NCBI GenBank assembly: GCA_965221555.1
Contig: OZ244895.1
Location: forward strand, 434,001 to 498,000
DNA from: JAJEAD01 sp965221555
GTDB lineage: Bacteria > Pseudomonadota > Gammaproteobacteria > HK1
Length of the DNA: 64,000 nt
Direction: 5' to 3'
Positions 55,556-63,913 of this stretch are shown here, one piece after another. The notes below the pieces were generated by a model. The model made no database searches. It saw only the letters and a list, made by a program, of their open reading frames with translations, and was not told the DNA's origin. The translations under genes were made by a program, and so were the position numbers. Every line of letters begins with the position of its first letter. The first letter of the stretch is position 1.

Positions 55556-56431
55556 TCACGGGCCTCGCCCCGCCTTCGCACTCGCCCGGTTGCCCGCCTG
55601 GAGCAGCACCGCGAGCAGGATGATGGCGCCGCCGATGAAGGTCGCGCCGGCCGGCACTTCACCGACCCCGAGCCAGGTCCACAGCGGCTGCAGCACCGGC
55701 TCCAGGAGGGCGTACAGGGTGAGCTGCGCCGCCGGCACGGTACGGGCCGCGATCGCGAAGAGGATGCCGCCGATCCCTATCTGCACCACTCCGAGAAACA
55801 CGCACAGCCCGATTTCGCGGGCGGGCGCGGCGAATCCGGTGCCGGTCGCGACTGTTGCGAACCCTCCCACCGCGGCCGCGATGATCCCCGAATAGAGAAC
55901 CGCGGGGACCATGTCCACCCCGGGCTTGCGCCGCAGGGCCACCGCGTAGAAGCCGAGAAACATCACAGTGGTGAGCGCGATCACATCGCCGTAGAGGCCG
56001 CCCCGCGTCACTCCGCCCCCGACGATGATCGCGATCCCGAGCGTCGCGAGCACGATGCCCGCGAGCACCACCCGGGTCAGTCGCTCGCCGAGGAAGACGC
56101 GGGCGGTGACCGCGGCCACGAGGGGGGCCACCGCCATCAGCAGCATAGCGTTGGCCACCGTGGTGTGCATGAGGGCGACGATGTTGCCGACGTAGGCGAT
56201 GGAGATGCAGGCACCCGCCACCACCGCGGTCAGGCCGGCGGCGCGGATCGTCCGCCCCAGACCGCGACGGTACCGAATCAGGAGAACGACGAGCACGAAC
56301 ACCGCGAGCGCTCCCGAGCGGTAGAAGTTGATCTGCCACTCGTTGACCTCCTCGGTGCTGCGAATGACGACCCCGGAAATGCTCCAGAACAAGGGCGCGA
56401 GGAACGCGCACAGGTGGCCGTGGCGCCTTAT
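55556..56431 (-). CDS. EamA/DMT-family transporter, start codon unusual
   Basis: About 290 residues with ten membrane segments (CAFLAPLFWSISGVVIRS, VVAGACISIAYVGNIVALMH, ATFIGGAIILLAVLLQAGN). Substrate unknown. The family N-terminus (RRHGHLCAFLAPLFW) is preceded in frame only by an ATA that overlaps the thioesterase TAA stop (ATAA); the first in-frame ATG is 138 bp earlier, inside the thioesterase gene, and no GTG or TTG lies between. Either ATA is used, a CTG further in, or the base call is wrong. Confidence 0.8.
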   Translation of the reverse strand: MRRHGHLCAFLAPLFWSISGVVIRSTEEVNEWQINFYRSGALAVFVLVVLLIRYRRGLGRTIRAAGLTAVVAGACISIAYVGNIVALMHTTVANAMLLMAVAPLVAAVTARVFLGERLTRVVLAGIVLATLGIAIIVGGGVTRGGLYGDVIALTTVMFLGFYAVALRRKPGVDMVPAVLYSGIIAAAVGGFATVATGTGFAAPAREIGLCVFLGVVQIGIGGILFAIAARTVPAAQLTLYALLEPVLQPLWTWLGVGEVPAGATFIGGAIILLAVLLQAGNRASAKAGRGP

Positions 56432-56856
56432 GGCTCGCGCTCCACCAGGTTCGCCAGCATCGCCGCGCGCAGCTCTTCGGGCAGGGGCGTCTTGCGGCGG
56501 GTTTCGAGGCTCGTGTAGACCGTCACCTTCTCGGAAGTGGCGGCGAGCTCCCGGCTCTCGGTATTCCACATGCGGTGAAAGCCGACGATGGAGGTGTTGC
56601 CGAGGTGCACCAGGGCGCTCTCGATTCTGAGCAGGCTGCCCGGGGGCTGCTCGGCCTTGTACTCGATGGTGTCCTTGACGTCGAAGAAGCCGGTGCGCCG
56701 CTCGCGCATGAAGTCGCGGGTGAAGCCGAGCGCGGACAGATGGTGCCAGAACGCGGTGTCGAACATGCCGACGTAGTGCATCGTGTTCAGATGACCCTGG
56801 TGGTCGCAGTGCCAGGAATAGACCATCGACCGGAAGGTCTCGATGTACTTCGCCAT
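56428..56856 (-). CDS. Acyl-CoA thioesterase, 4-hydroxybenzoyl-CoA type (hotdog fold)
   Basis: A 142-residue hotdog-fold protein. SWHCDHQGHLNTMHYVGMFD carries the catalytic Asp of the 4HBT family, and GFFDVKDTIEYKAEQPPGS and ESALVHLGNTSIVGFHRMWN complete the fold. It hydrolyses an acyl-CoA. The start MAKYIETFRSMVYS has GGGAG about 5 bp upstream; the upstream frame is Pro/Gly-rich and not family-like. It is followed directly by an EamA gene. The 200 bp upstream hold nothing recognisable. Confidence 0.87.
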   Translation of the reverse strand: MAKYIETFRSMVYSWHCDHQGHLNTMHYVGMFDTAFWHHLSALGFTRDFMRERRTGFFDVKDTIEYKAEQPPGSLLRIESALVHLGNTSIVGFHRMWNTESRELAATSEKVTVYTSLETRRKTPLPEELRAAMLANLVEREP

Positions 56857-57056
56857 GCTCCCGTCCCGTTCAACCCCGCCGAGCGCGCGTGCCCCCGGAC
56901 TCGGCGCGCCGGCGCCGGTCGGGGCCGGCGAATCGTACACCGGGGGAGGGTTCGGAAGCTCCATTCCGAGGGCGCGACGCTTCGCGAAAGAGACGCCGGA
57001 TCCGCTCGCGGCCGGGCTTGAGCGCAGTCCCGGCAGCCCGGGAACAGATCAACAGA

Positions 57057-57632
57057 TCAGAAAGGCTCGACGATCGTCGCGTGCATGGTGTACCCGGCGT
57101 CGCCGACTTCGTTCAGGTGCGCCTTGGTGCTGATAACGCCGGTCACCCACACCGCATCGAAGAGATCCTCGAGCGGATAGCCCGGTTGCGTGGTCACGTA
57201 GACGATCTGGTTCGGGGGCGGCGGCGGCACGTGAATGCACGCGCCGAAGTAGGGGACGAGCAGGAACTCCGAAGTTGTTCCCGCTCCGTCGAAGTCGAGC
57301 GGCACCACGAATCCGGGAAGCCGTATCTCCCGGCCGTCGAGGTCGCCCACCACCGGAGCCGAGCGCACCGCTTCGAGGTAGGCATCGAACATCGCGATCG
57401 CCTCCGGGCTGTCGTCGGAGAGGTTCTCCGCGCCACCGTCGAACAGGGCCTCGAACCCGGACAAGGGATCCCAGTCCTTGGGTATGAGGTCCTCCCACTC
57501 GAGCTCCTGTACACCGTCCGGCGTCGCCGCAAGAGCAGGCGGGGCCGGTGCCACGGCAAGCGCGAGGGCGAGCATCACCCATGCCGCCGCCGGCGCGCCA
57601 TGCTTGCGTCTTCGTGGTCCGGACATGTTCAT
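57057..57632 (-). CDS. DUF3299 protein of the zinc operon (ZrgB-like)
   Basis: A 191-residue exported protein with an N-terminal signal peptide (WVMLALALAVAPAPPALAAT) and a DUF3299 domain: LEWEDLIPKDWDPL, EIRLPGFVVPLDF, FLLVPYFGACIHVPPPPPNQ and WVTGVISTKAHLNEVGDAGY. The single Cys and nearby His in the last but one are candidates for metal binding. The ATG overlaps the permease stop by 4 bp (ATGA). In Vibrio cholerae a DUF3299 protein is part of the zinc-regulated zrg system, from memory. Confidence 0.85.
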   Translation of the reverse strand: MNMSGPRRRKHGAPAAAWVMLALALAVAPAPPALAATPDGVQELEWEDLIPKDWDPLSGFEALFDGGAENLSDDSPEAIAMFDAYLEAVRSAPVVGDLDGREIRLPGFVVPLDFDGAGTTSEFLLVPYFGACIHVPPPPPNQIVYVTTQPGYPLEDLFDAVWVTGVISTKAHLNEVGDAGYTMHATIVEPF

Positions 57633-58891
57633 ATCCTCATGGAGAGTCCGTCGGCAAGCGACATCCGATAGGCGCGCAGTGCCGGAACCGTACCCGCCGC
57701 GAACGCCGCCAGCACGACCGCCGAGATTATCAGCCAGTCCGCGGGCGCGGGCGCCGCAATCGCCAGATGCAGGCCGAATTCCCTGGCGATGAGCGGCCGG
57801 CCGATCAACAGAGCCGCGTAGACCAGGGCCACTCCGACCGCCACCCCGAGCAGGGCAAGGACCACGGCTTCGCTCATGAACAACGCAAAGACGTGCAGGG
57901 GCCGCGCGCCGACGGATCGAAGCACCGCCATTTCCCGGCGCCGCGCCTCGAGGCTCGCGAGGACGACGGTCAGCATTCCCAACAGCCCGGTCACCACGAC
58001 CATGGTGGACACCACTCGCAACACGTTCTCCGCCACCTGCATCAGATCCCACAGCTCCTGGAGCGCGACCCCGGGAATGACCGCAAGGAGCGGCTCCTCG
58101 CGGTACTCGTTGATGCGCCGCTGCACGCCGAAGATGGCGATCTTCGAATCGAGGCCGACCAGAAAGGCGGTGATCGCCTGCGGGGTGAGGTCCATGGCGC
58201 GAGCCTCGTCGGCGTCGACCTCCGCTCCGGGCACCCGGACCCCGGCTACCCAGTCGATGTGCATCGCGGTGAAGCCCTCGATGCTGATGTGAACGGTGCG
58301 ATCCACCGGAGTGCCGGTAGGGGCGAGGATCCCGGCCACGCGAAAAGGCTTGTCCTCGTGGTCGGAGAAGCTCACCGCACCCGCCCCGTGGGAGACGACG
58401 AGCGCGTCGCCGAGCGAGTACTCGAGCCGTCGTGCGACCTCCGCCCCGAGCACCGCGTCGTAGAGGTCGTCGAAAGGGCCGCCGGCGGCGAAGGCGAGCG
58501 ACTCGGTGCGGGCGTACCGGTAGTGGTCGAAGTACGCGCGGGATGTCCCCATCACGCGATAGCCGCGGTGCGAATCGCCGAGCGAGATCGGTACCGTCCA
58601 CCGAACCTGGGGCAGCGCCGCGATGTCCTGATAGCTCTCCCAGGAGATGTTGTTGGTGGCGTTCCCGATGCGAAACACCGAATAGAGCAGGAGCTGGATC
58701 GCGCCGCTGCGCGCCCCGACGATGAGGTCGGTGCCGGAAATCGTGTTCGCGAACGCGCCGCGGGCATCACGCCGCACCTTCTCCACCCCGAGCAGCATCG
58801 CGACGCTGAGCGCGATGGCGAACACGGTGAGCCCGGCGGTGGCTCGGCGGTTGCGCACACTCTGAAACGCCAACCGAACGAGAGTCATCAT
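57629..58891 (-). CDS. FtsX/LolC-like ABC transporter permease of the zinc operon
   Basis: A 420-residue protein with the MacB/LolC plan: one N-terminal membrane segment (RATAGLTVFAIALSVAMLLG), a periplasmic domain of about 230 residues, then three C-terminal segments (VVSTMVVVTGLLGMLTVVLA; VVLALLGVAVGVALVYAALL; WLIISAVVLAAFAAGTVPAL). Such proteins move or extract substrates mechanically rather than through a channel. It lies 18 bp after the ATPase gene. Confidence 0.87.
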   Translation of the reverse strand: MMTLVRLAFQSVRNRRATAGLTVFAIALSVAMLLGVEKVRRDARGAFANTISGTDLIVGARSGAIQLLLYSVFRIGNATNNISWESYQDIAALPQVRWTVPISLGDSHRGYRVMGTSRAYFDHYRYARTESLAFAAGGPFDDLYDAVLGAEVARRLEYSLGDALVVSHGAGAVSFSDHEDKPFRVAGILAPTGTPVDRTVHISIEGFTAMHIDWVAGVRVPGAEVDADEARAMDLTPQAITAFLVGLDSKIAIFGVQRRINEYREEPLLAVIPGVALQELWDLMQVAENVLRVVSTMVVVTGLLGMLTVVLASLEARRREMAVLRSVGARPLHVFALFMSEAVVLALLGVAVGVALVYAALLIGRPLIAREFGLHLAIAAPAPADWLIISAVVLAAFAAGTVPALRAYRMSLADGLSMRI

Positions 58892-58909
58892 GGGCCCGGA
58901 TTCCGGTAC

Positions 58910-59677
58910 TCAGCACACCGAGGCGGCGGCATCGCCCCGTCCCCGCCCCGCGGGATCGGCGCGGTTCAGTTCGGGAAGAAACACCCGGCGGTCGAAGAGG
59001 GGGCCGAGGCGCGTGTCGTGGCTCGCGAAGAGCAGCGATGCGCCGACCTCGTCGCACTGCGCGAAGAGAAGCTCGAGGAAGCGCTCGCGCGCACCCTCGT
59101 CGAGAGCGGAGGTCGGCTCGTCGGCGATGATCAGCTCCGGTGCTCCGATGAGCGCCCGCGCGACCGCGACGCGCTGCTGCTGGCCGACGCTGAGTTCATT
59201 CGCCGCCCGCGCGCGCGCATTCTCCGCTTCGAGTCCGAGCCGGGAGAGCAGCCGGCGTGCCTCCGCATCGGGGGTCCCCGACCGCGAGACCGCCCGCTCG
59301 CGCCGCCGACGCGAGAAGCGGCAGGGCAAGGTGACATTCCCGACCATCGACAAGTAGGGGACCAGATTGAACATCTGGAACACGAATCCGATGTGATCGG
59401 CGCGAAAGGCGTCCCGACGTCGCGCCGGCATCTCGGAAACCCCGACGCCGAGGATGCGCAGCGTTCCCTGAAGTGGGCAGAGCACCCCGCCGAGCAGGCT
59501 GAACAGGGTGCTCTTGCCGCTGCCGCTCGGCCCTTCGATGAATACCCGTTCCCCGGCCTCGACCACGAGATCCTCGATGTCGAGGATCTCGGGCTGGCCG
59601 GGTTTCCAGGCGAAGCGAAGGCGATCGATCTCGACGGTTGTCGTCGTTGCTTCGCTCCGCTCGCCGTGACGCGTCAC
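58910..59677 (-). CDS. LolD-like ABC transporter ATPase of the zinc operon
   Basis: A 255-residue ATPase. Walker A is IEGPSGSGKSTLFSLL, the Q-loop GFVFQMFNLVPYLSM, the signature LSVGQQQRVAVARALI, Walker B LIIADEPTSALD and the switch His in LLFASHDTRL. The signature has V for the usual G at its third place, as in several LolD homologues. It starts with an ATG overlapping the zrgA-like stop by 4 bp and should drive the FtsX-like permease. Confidence 0.88.
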   Translation of the reverse strand: MTRHGERSEATTTTVEIDRLRFAWKPGQPEILDIEDLVVEAGERVFIEGPSGSGKSTLFSLLGGVLCPLQGTLRILGVGVSEMPARRRDAFRADHIGFVFQMFNLVPYLSMVGNVTLPCRFSRRRRERAVSRSGTPDAEARRLLSRLGLEAENARARAANELSVGQQQRVAVARALIGAPELIIADEPTSALDEGARERFLELLFAQCDEVGASLLFASHDTRLGPLFDRRVFLPELNRADPAGRGRGDAAASVC

Positions 59678-60372
59678 GGCGTGAGTTCGACGACCCCGGA
59701 ATCCGGATGGAGCTCCTGCGAGAGTTGCGCCATCGGCGTCACCACGCGCACATCGATCTCCTCGGCATCGAGCAGATGCTCGAACACGCGCACTTCGACC
59801 TTCAGGAGTCGGTCCGGTTCGTGGCAGTGGAAGTGGTAGGTCGCTCGCAGCTCCGAGTGCGCGTCCGAGTCGGATGCATCGGAATCATCACCTTCATGCT
59901 CGTCGTGCTCTTCGTGCTCGCCATGCTCCTCGTGTTCTTCGTGCTCGTCGTGTTCCTCGTGTTCCCCGTGTTCCTCCGCCTCGTGGCCGTGATCCTCATG
60001 CTCGTCTTCATGCGCCATGCCCATGATGTCGGCTCGCGCCATTTCGACCTCGCATTCCGCTTCCACCGGAAGCACGAACAGGGATGCCGCGTCTGAAAAG
60101 GGTATGAGCGCCTGGCGCACCGCTTCACGTTCCGCATCGTCTCGCGGGGTGTGTTCGAAGCCGACCACGTTCACCCCGGGGATTCGAAGCTCGATTACGA
60201 GCTCTTCGCCTTCGAGCACGATGTCGAGCGCCCCATGTCCGTGTTCATGGGCCATGTGCTCGCGGTGCTCATCCTGTTCCGCCGCCAGCGCGGCACACGC
60301 CAGGAGAGCGGGGGCAAGTGCCGCGGTGCGCCCATATCGGCGCGCAATGCTCGGGTTTCGAAGAATTTTCAT
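59674..60372 (-). CDS. zrgA: DUF2796 zinc-regulated protein, ZrgA-like, His-rich
   Basis: A 232-residue exported protein with a signal peptide (LAPALLACAALAAEQ), an N-terminal HREHMAHEHGHGALD block, the DUF2796 core (LVIELRIPGVNVVGFEHTPR) and an acidic His-rich stretch at 121-171 (HEDEHEDHGHEAEEHGEHEE and on), then YHFHCHEPDRLLKVEV. The His/Glu stretch should bind zinc loosely in the periplasm. The ATG has GGAGGA upstream. First gene of a tightly coupled operon behind a Zur-type site, it fits the gammaproteobacterial ZrgA zinc-acquisition protein. Confidence 0.87.
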   Translation of the reverse strand: MKILRNPSIARRYGRTAALAPALLACAALAAEQDEHREHMAHEHGHGALDIVLEGEELVIELRIPGVNVVGFEHTPRDDAEREAVRQALIPFSDAASLFVLPVEAECEVEMARADIMGMAHEDEHEDHGHEAEEHGEHEEHDEHEEHEEHGEHEEHDEHEGDDSDASDSDAHSELRATYHFHCHEPDRLLKVEVRVFEHLLDAEEIDVRVVTPMAQLSQELHPDSGVVELTP

Positions 60373-60430
60373 CCTGCGCTGTCCTCCTGTCGCGACCATG
60401 CGGCACCGCGGTGGCGCCGGATCATGTGAC

Positions 60431-60443
60431 GTTATCGTATAAC
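60431..60443 (-). promoter_or_regulatory. Zur-box-like palindrome upstream of zrgA
   Basis: GTTATCGTATAAC, arms GTTAT and ATAAC around three bases, resembles the Zur operator core GTTATAATATAAC known in proteobacteria. It lies 58 bp upstream of the zrgA start, where a repressor would block the promoter. Zur with zinc would shut the operon off when zinc is sufficient. Confidence 0.75.
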
Positions 60444-60599
60444 ACTCTACGATGAACGATGACGCCACATGAGGCGAGATGCAGCCAACCGCAACATCGT
60501 GCCAATCTCGTCCCGACGACGCCGGGATGCCGGTGCGTTGCCGCGGCCGGGTAAGGGCCACCTCACCCCGGCCGGGAAAAAGTCGCCTTTTCCGCCGCC

Positions 60600-61802
60600 C
60601 TACTCGCTCGATTCCGCGGGCTTGACGAGGTCGGCCACCGGCACCGTGAAGTAGGAGCGCTTGAAGTCGGCGAGACGGAACTCCCAGCCCTCCCAGGCCT
60701 TGCCGAAGCGCTCGGCTTCTTCACGCACCGCGTCCGCGGCCCGCAGCCCTTCGATCGCTTCGAAGTCGGCGAGCCCCGAAGCATTCCTCTGTGCCTCGTC
60801 TTCGGGTGCGTCCCCTTCGGCGCCGCCGTCGCCGGCCTCCCCTGCGCCCGAGGGGGCGGGAGGGCCGAAGCGCGGGTCCAGCGCCTCGTCGTCGAAGGCG
60901 GCGCGAATGCGCAGCCAGCTCCCGTCGTCCTCCCGCCAGGTCAGGACGTGCACCCGGAGCCCATCGAATGTCACGAGCTCGGCGCTAAAGCCGGGCTCCC
61001 CCCGGGGCTCGGCCGAGGCGCGGCGCACGTCCTCAAAACGCAGGTTCGCGAACCCCCGCCCGATGTCGTTGACTCGCCACCGACTGTCGACCACGTGGCC
61101 GGGAGGCGCGTTGTCGAGCGCGAAGTCCTGGTCGTCGGGCCGCGCTCGGCTCACCTCGAGCCGGCCGCCATCGGGCTGGCGGACCCGCACCGCACGCACG
61201 CGTGCCTCTTCGATGCGCAGCACTTCCCGTTCGAGCCATTCGACCGGGTCGCGCGAGGCACTGAGCTTGCCCTCGACCAGCCAGGACTGCGCGTCCGCGG
61301 GTTCGCGCAGGTAGAACTCCGACACCGAGAGATCGATCCTCGATGCCTCGCGTTCTCCGATGATGAAGTCGGCGAGCACCTGCGCGGCGGCGTCTTCGAA
61401 AGTGAAGCGGATCGAGCCCGAGCCGGACTCCGCGGGGTCTTCGAGGCCGAGGCGCGGGTAGCGTGCCGGGTCCGAGGTCTTCGGCTCCCGGCGTTCGAGG
61501 CCGGCGGCGCCGACCACGAGCTTGTGGATCTGATCGGGCACGGCCCGGTATCCGTCGCGCTCGGGCATCGTCCACTGCGCGCCGTCGTGCGCCAGAGTGA
61601 AGGTGTCACCCCCGCTCACCGCCCGGATCCGGCGCACTTCGTCGACGCGAGAGAGCAGCTCGGGGAACACCAGCTCACCTTCCCCGGGGATTGCGGAGTC
61701 CCCGGTTTCGGACTCGAGCATCACGACAGCGATCACCGCGGCGAGCGCGGCCACCCCGAGGATCGTCAGGGAGCGAATGCGTTTCACGGCCCTCACCCGC
61801 AT
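60600..61802 (-). CDS. DUF4340 domain protein
   Basis: A 400-residue protein with an N-terminal membrane anchor (SLTILGVAALAAVIAVVML) and a periplasmic DUF4340 region made of repeated beta-rich units, e.g. FTLAHDGAQWTMPERDGYRA and RYPRLGLEDPAESGSG. An acidic Ala/Gly-rich linker at about 310-340 precedes the C-terminal part. DUF4340 proteins occur with GldF/GldG-type ABC transporters, as here. The first ATG lies inside repeat copy N; a GTG seven codons in (VKRIRSLTIL) may be the original start. Confidence 0.83.
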   Translation of the reverse strand: MRVRAVKRIRSLTILGVAALAAVIAVVMLESETGDSAIPGEGELVFPELLSRVDEVRRIRAVSGGDTFTLAHDGAQWTMPERDGYRAVPDQIHKLVVGAAGLERREPKTSDPARYPRLGLEDPAESGSGSIRFTFEDAAAQVLADFIIGEREASRIDLSVSEFYLREPADAQSWLVEGKLSASRDPVEWLEREVLRIEEARVRAVRVRQPDGGRLEVSRARPDDQDFALDNAPPGHVVDSRWRVNDIGRGFANLRFEDVRRASAEPRGEPGFSAELVTFDGLRVHVLTWREDDGSWLRIRAAFDDEALDPRFGPPAPSGAGEAGDGGAEGDAPEDEAQRNASGLADFEAIEGLRAADAVREEAERFGKAWEGWEFRLADFKRSYFTVPVADLVKPAESSE

Positions 61803-61990
61803 CTTTCACCGATTTTCGTCACGAGGGCGTCAACATGCCGTGATGGCAGTAAGCACGGAGCGAAAGACGCGCAACGGCGAGCCGGAAACAGACGACCCGC
61901 CGGTCCCGGCGGGTGCGGCCAGTAACGTTCTCGGAACGAGCGCGACGGACTTGAGGGCATCGGAACTCGGAGACGAGTCCGTCCCGGGGG
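61797..61990 (-). repeat. Dispersed repeat, copy N, inserted in the gld-type operon
   Basis: Left end ACCCGCATCTTTCACCGATT, then CGAGGGCGTCAACATGCCGT and GCACGGAGCGAAAGACGC. The right part is degenerate and includes GGGACCGGCGGG-type inverted sequence (CCGCCGGTCCCGGCGG). It separates the GldG-like and DUF4340 genes, which are normally close together, and supplies the putative DUF4340 ATG. Confidence 0.7.
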
Positions 61991-62020
61991 TCGCGAGTAC
62001 GCGGGCGAGTCCGTTGCATC

Positions 62021-63913
62021 TCATTGCGCGCGCCGCCGACGCAGCTGCCAGATCCCCGCCGCGAGCCCGAACAGGGTGATGAGGATCGGCATCAGACCGA
62101 TGTTGATGAACTTCAGCCATCCTTCCAGCGACTCGATGCTGCGGCGCAGCTCACGGCGTACGTCGCGGAGTTCTCCGCGCACCGCCAGGCGCTCCTCGCG
62201 AAAACGGGTGAGCTCGTCCTGCTGAGCGCTGGAGAGGAGGAGCGCGTCTTCGCCCTGTCTCGTCTCCTCGAGCGCGAGGAGCCGTTCCTCGGTCTCTTCG
62301 AGGCGCAGGGCGAGCTCTTCCTCCTTCTCCCGGAAGCGGGCCTCCGCTTCGCGGCGCAAGGCGTTGATACGCTCGAAGGGGCGCAGGAAGGTGCCGCGAT
62401 TGCGCACGTCGATGAGATCGCTCGACCCCGTGAGGTTGTCCAGCGCATTGATTACCAGCGAATTGTTCGCCGCGGTGGGCACCATGAAGCGGGTGCCGAG
62501 CAGGCTCTGCACCTGCACCCAGAAGTGATCCGCAAGCAGGTCGGCATCCGCGAACACGATGAGGTTGATGTCGCCGTCGGACTCGTTGCGGTGGGCGGAC
62601 GGGTCCGCCGTCGTGCCCCCCGCATCGCCGGAGGGCGACGGCGGCCCATCCGGGAAGGCGCTGCGGGCGGGCCCGGAGACACGCGCGGCCAGCGTGAAGG
62701 ACTCCCCCTCCGGGGCGTAGCCTTCGAGCAGCGCCTGCGGATCGGCGAGCGCGCCGACCGCGCTCTGCGGATAGCGTTTGGCCTGATCGCTGGTGCGGAT
62801 CAGGGAAAAGAGTCGCGTGGTCGCACCCTCCGTCGCCCGCAGCACCCCCGCCGTCCCGAACGTGACGTTGCCGAGTTCTCCGGTCACGATATCGGAGGGA
62901 TTCATCAGATCGGGACGCAGGTTCATCCACACCGGGTAGTCGAATTGCACCACCCGCCCCGACTTCTCCATCTGCACGGTGGGAGCGATGCTGAGATCGC
63001 CGACCACGGTGTCCTCCTCCAGCTCCAGCCCCCACGCCGCGAGCAGCGGGCCGGCGTCGGAACGGCGATCGGGCTCGCTCACGCCCCCCATCATCATCGA
63101 CGGCTGGGTCTCCGAATGGGGGTCGACGAAGACCAGCGCCTTGCCACCACCCAGCACGAACTGATCGATGCGGTAGAGCAAGTCCGGCTCGTACCCCTGG
63201 GGATGCACGAGCATCAGCACGTCGATGGCCTCCCCGAACTCCGAGCCGGGATCGAGCTGGCGCACGTCGAAGATCTGCTGCATCTGCTCCACCACCGCCC
63301 ACGGTACCGGCGCCTCGTCTGGCGCCTGATAAGGAGAGGGCATTCCGAACACCGGCAGCGTGCCAAGCACCCCCACCACCGGACGCTCGGGATCGGCGAG
63401 GCTGTGGACCATCCGGGTGAGGTCGTACTCCAGGAAGCGTTCCCGCAGGGGCGAGAAATAGGGGATCACCTCTTCGTCGTCCACCGAATTGGTCCCGACG
63501 AGACCGAAGTAGATGAGGTCCTGGCCCTGGCCGGCGCGCGCGGGCAGACCGCGCAGTCCGTAGCCCACCGCCCGGTCTTCCTCCTCGGAAAAGGGCTCGG
63601 GATCGATCGACTCCAGTGTGAGTTTGCCGCGCGCCTCGCGCCGGTACTCCTCCAGCAGACCGAGGACGCGCCCCGCGTAGGTGTTGATGCCCGGCACCTG
63701 GGCGGCGAGGCTCTTCGAGTAGTAGAAGCGCAGGGTGATCGGCTCTTCGAGCTTCGCCAGCGTCGCCCGGGTGCCCTCGGAGAGCGAGTAGATCCGGCTC
63801 TCGGTGAGGTCGATGCGCGAGGACGAGAAGAGCGCGCCGCTCAGGGAGTTGACCGCGAAGAAGAGCACAAGGGCGAGCGCGAGCCCGCCGGCGCCGAGCA
63901 GACGTGCGGACAT
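62021..63913 (-). CDS. GldG-like ABC-transporter-associated membrane protein
   Basis: A 630-residue protein. One membrane segment at about 5-27 (LALALVLFFAVNSLSGALF) is followed by a large periplasmic region with the GldG/IFT52-like fold (RIYSLSEGTRATLAKLEEPI; GVLGTLPVFGM; LVHPQGYEPDLLYRIDQFVL; ALVFVDPHSE), a coiled coil at about 525-600, and a last membrane segment before RRRRAQ. It resembles auxiliary proteins of uncharacterised ABC-2 exporters first named for gliding motility; motility is not implied. It starts directly after the stop of the permease gene. Confidence 0.87.
   Translation of the reverse strand: MSARLLGAGGLALALVLFFAVNSLSGALFSSSRIDLTESRIYSLSEGTRATLAKLEEPITLRFYYSKSLAAQVPGINTYAGRVLGLLEEYRREARGKLTLESIDPEPFSEEEDRAVGYGLRGLPARAGQGQDLIYFGLVGTNSVDDEEVIPYFSPLRERFLEYDLTRMVHSLADPERPVVGVLGTLPVFGMPSPYQAPDEAPVPWAVVEQMQQIFDVRQLDPGSEFGEAIDVLMLVHPQGYEPDLLYRIDQFVLGGGKALVFVDPHSETQPSMMMGGVSEPDRRSDAGPLLAAWGLELEEDTVVGDLSIAPTVQMEKSGRVVQFDYPVWMNLRPDLMNPSDIVTGELGNVTFGTAGVLRATEGATTRLFSLIRTSDQAKRYPQSAVGALADPQALLEGYAPEGESFTLAARVSGPARSAFPDGPPSPSGDAGGTTADPSAHRNESDGDINLIVFADADLLADHFWVQVQSLLGTRFMVPTAANNSLVINALDNLTGSSDLIDVRNRGTFLRPFERINALRREAEARFREKEEELALRLEETEERLLALEETRQGEDALLLSSAQQDELTRFREERLAVRGELRDVRRELRRSIESLEGWLKFINIGLMPILITLFGLAAGIWQLRRRRAQ

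Noticed and set aside
59638..60096. Plus-strand frame encoding a very hydrophobic, membrane-like peptide
   Set aside because: It is the complement of the His/Glu-rich codons of the zrgA-like gene, which read as Val/Leu/Phe on the other strand.
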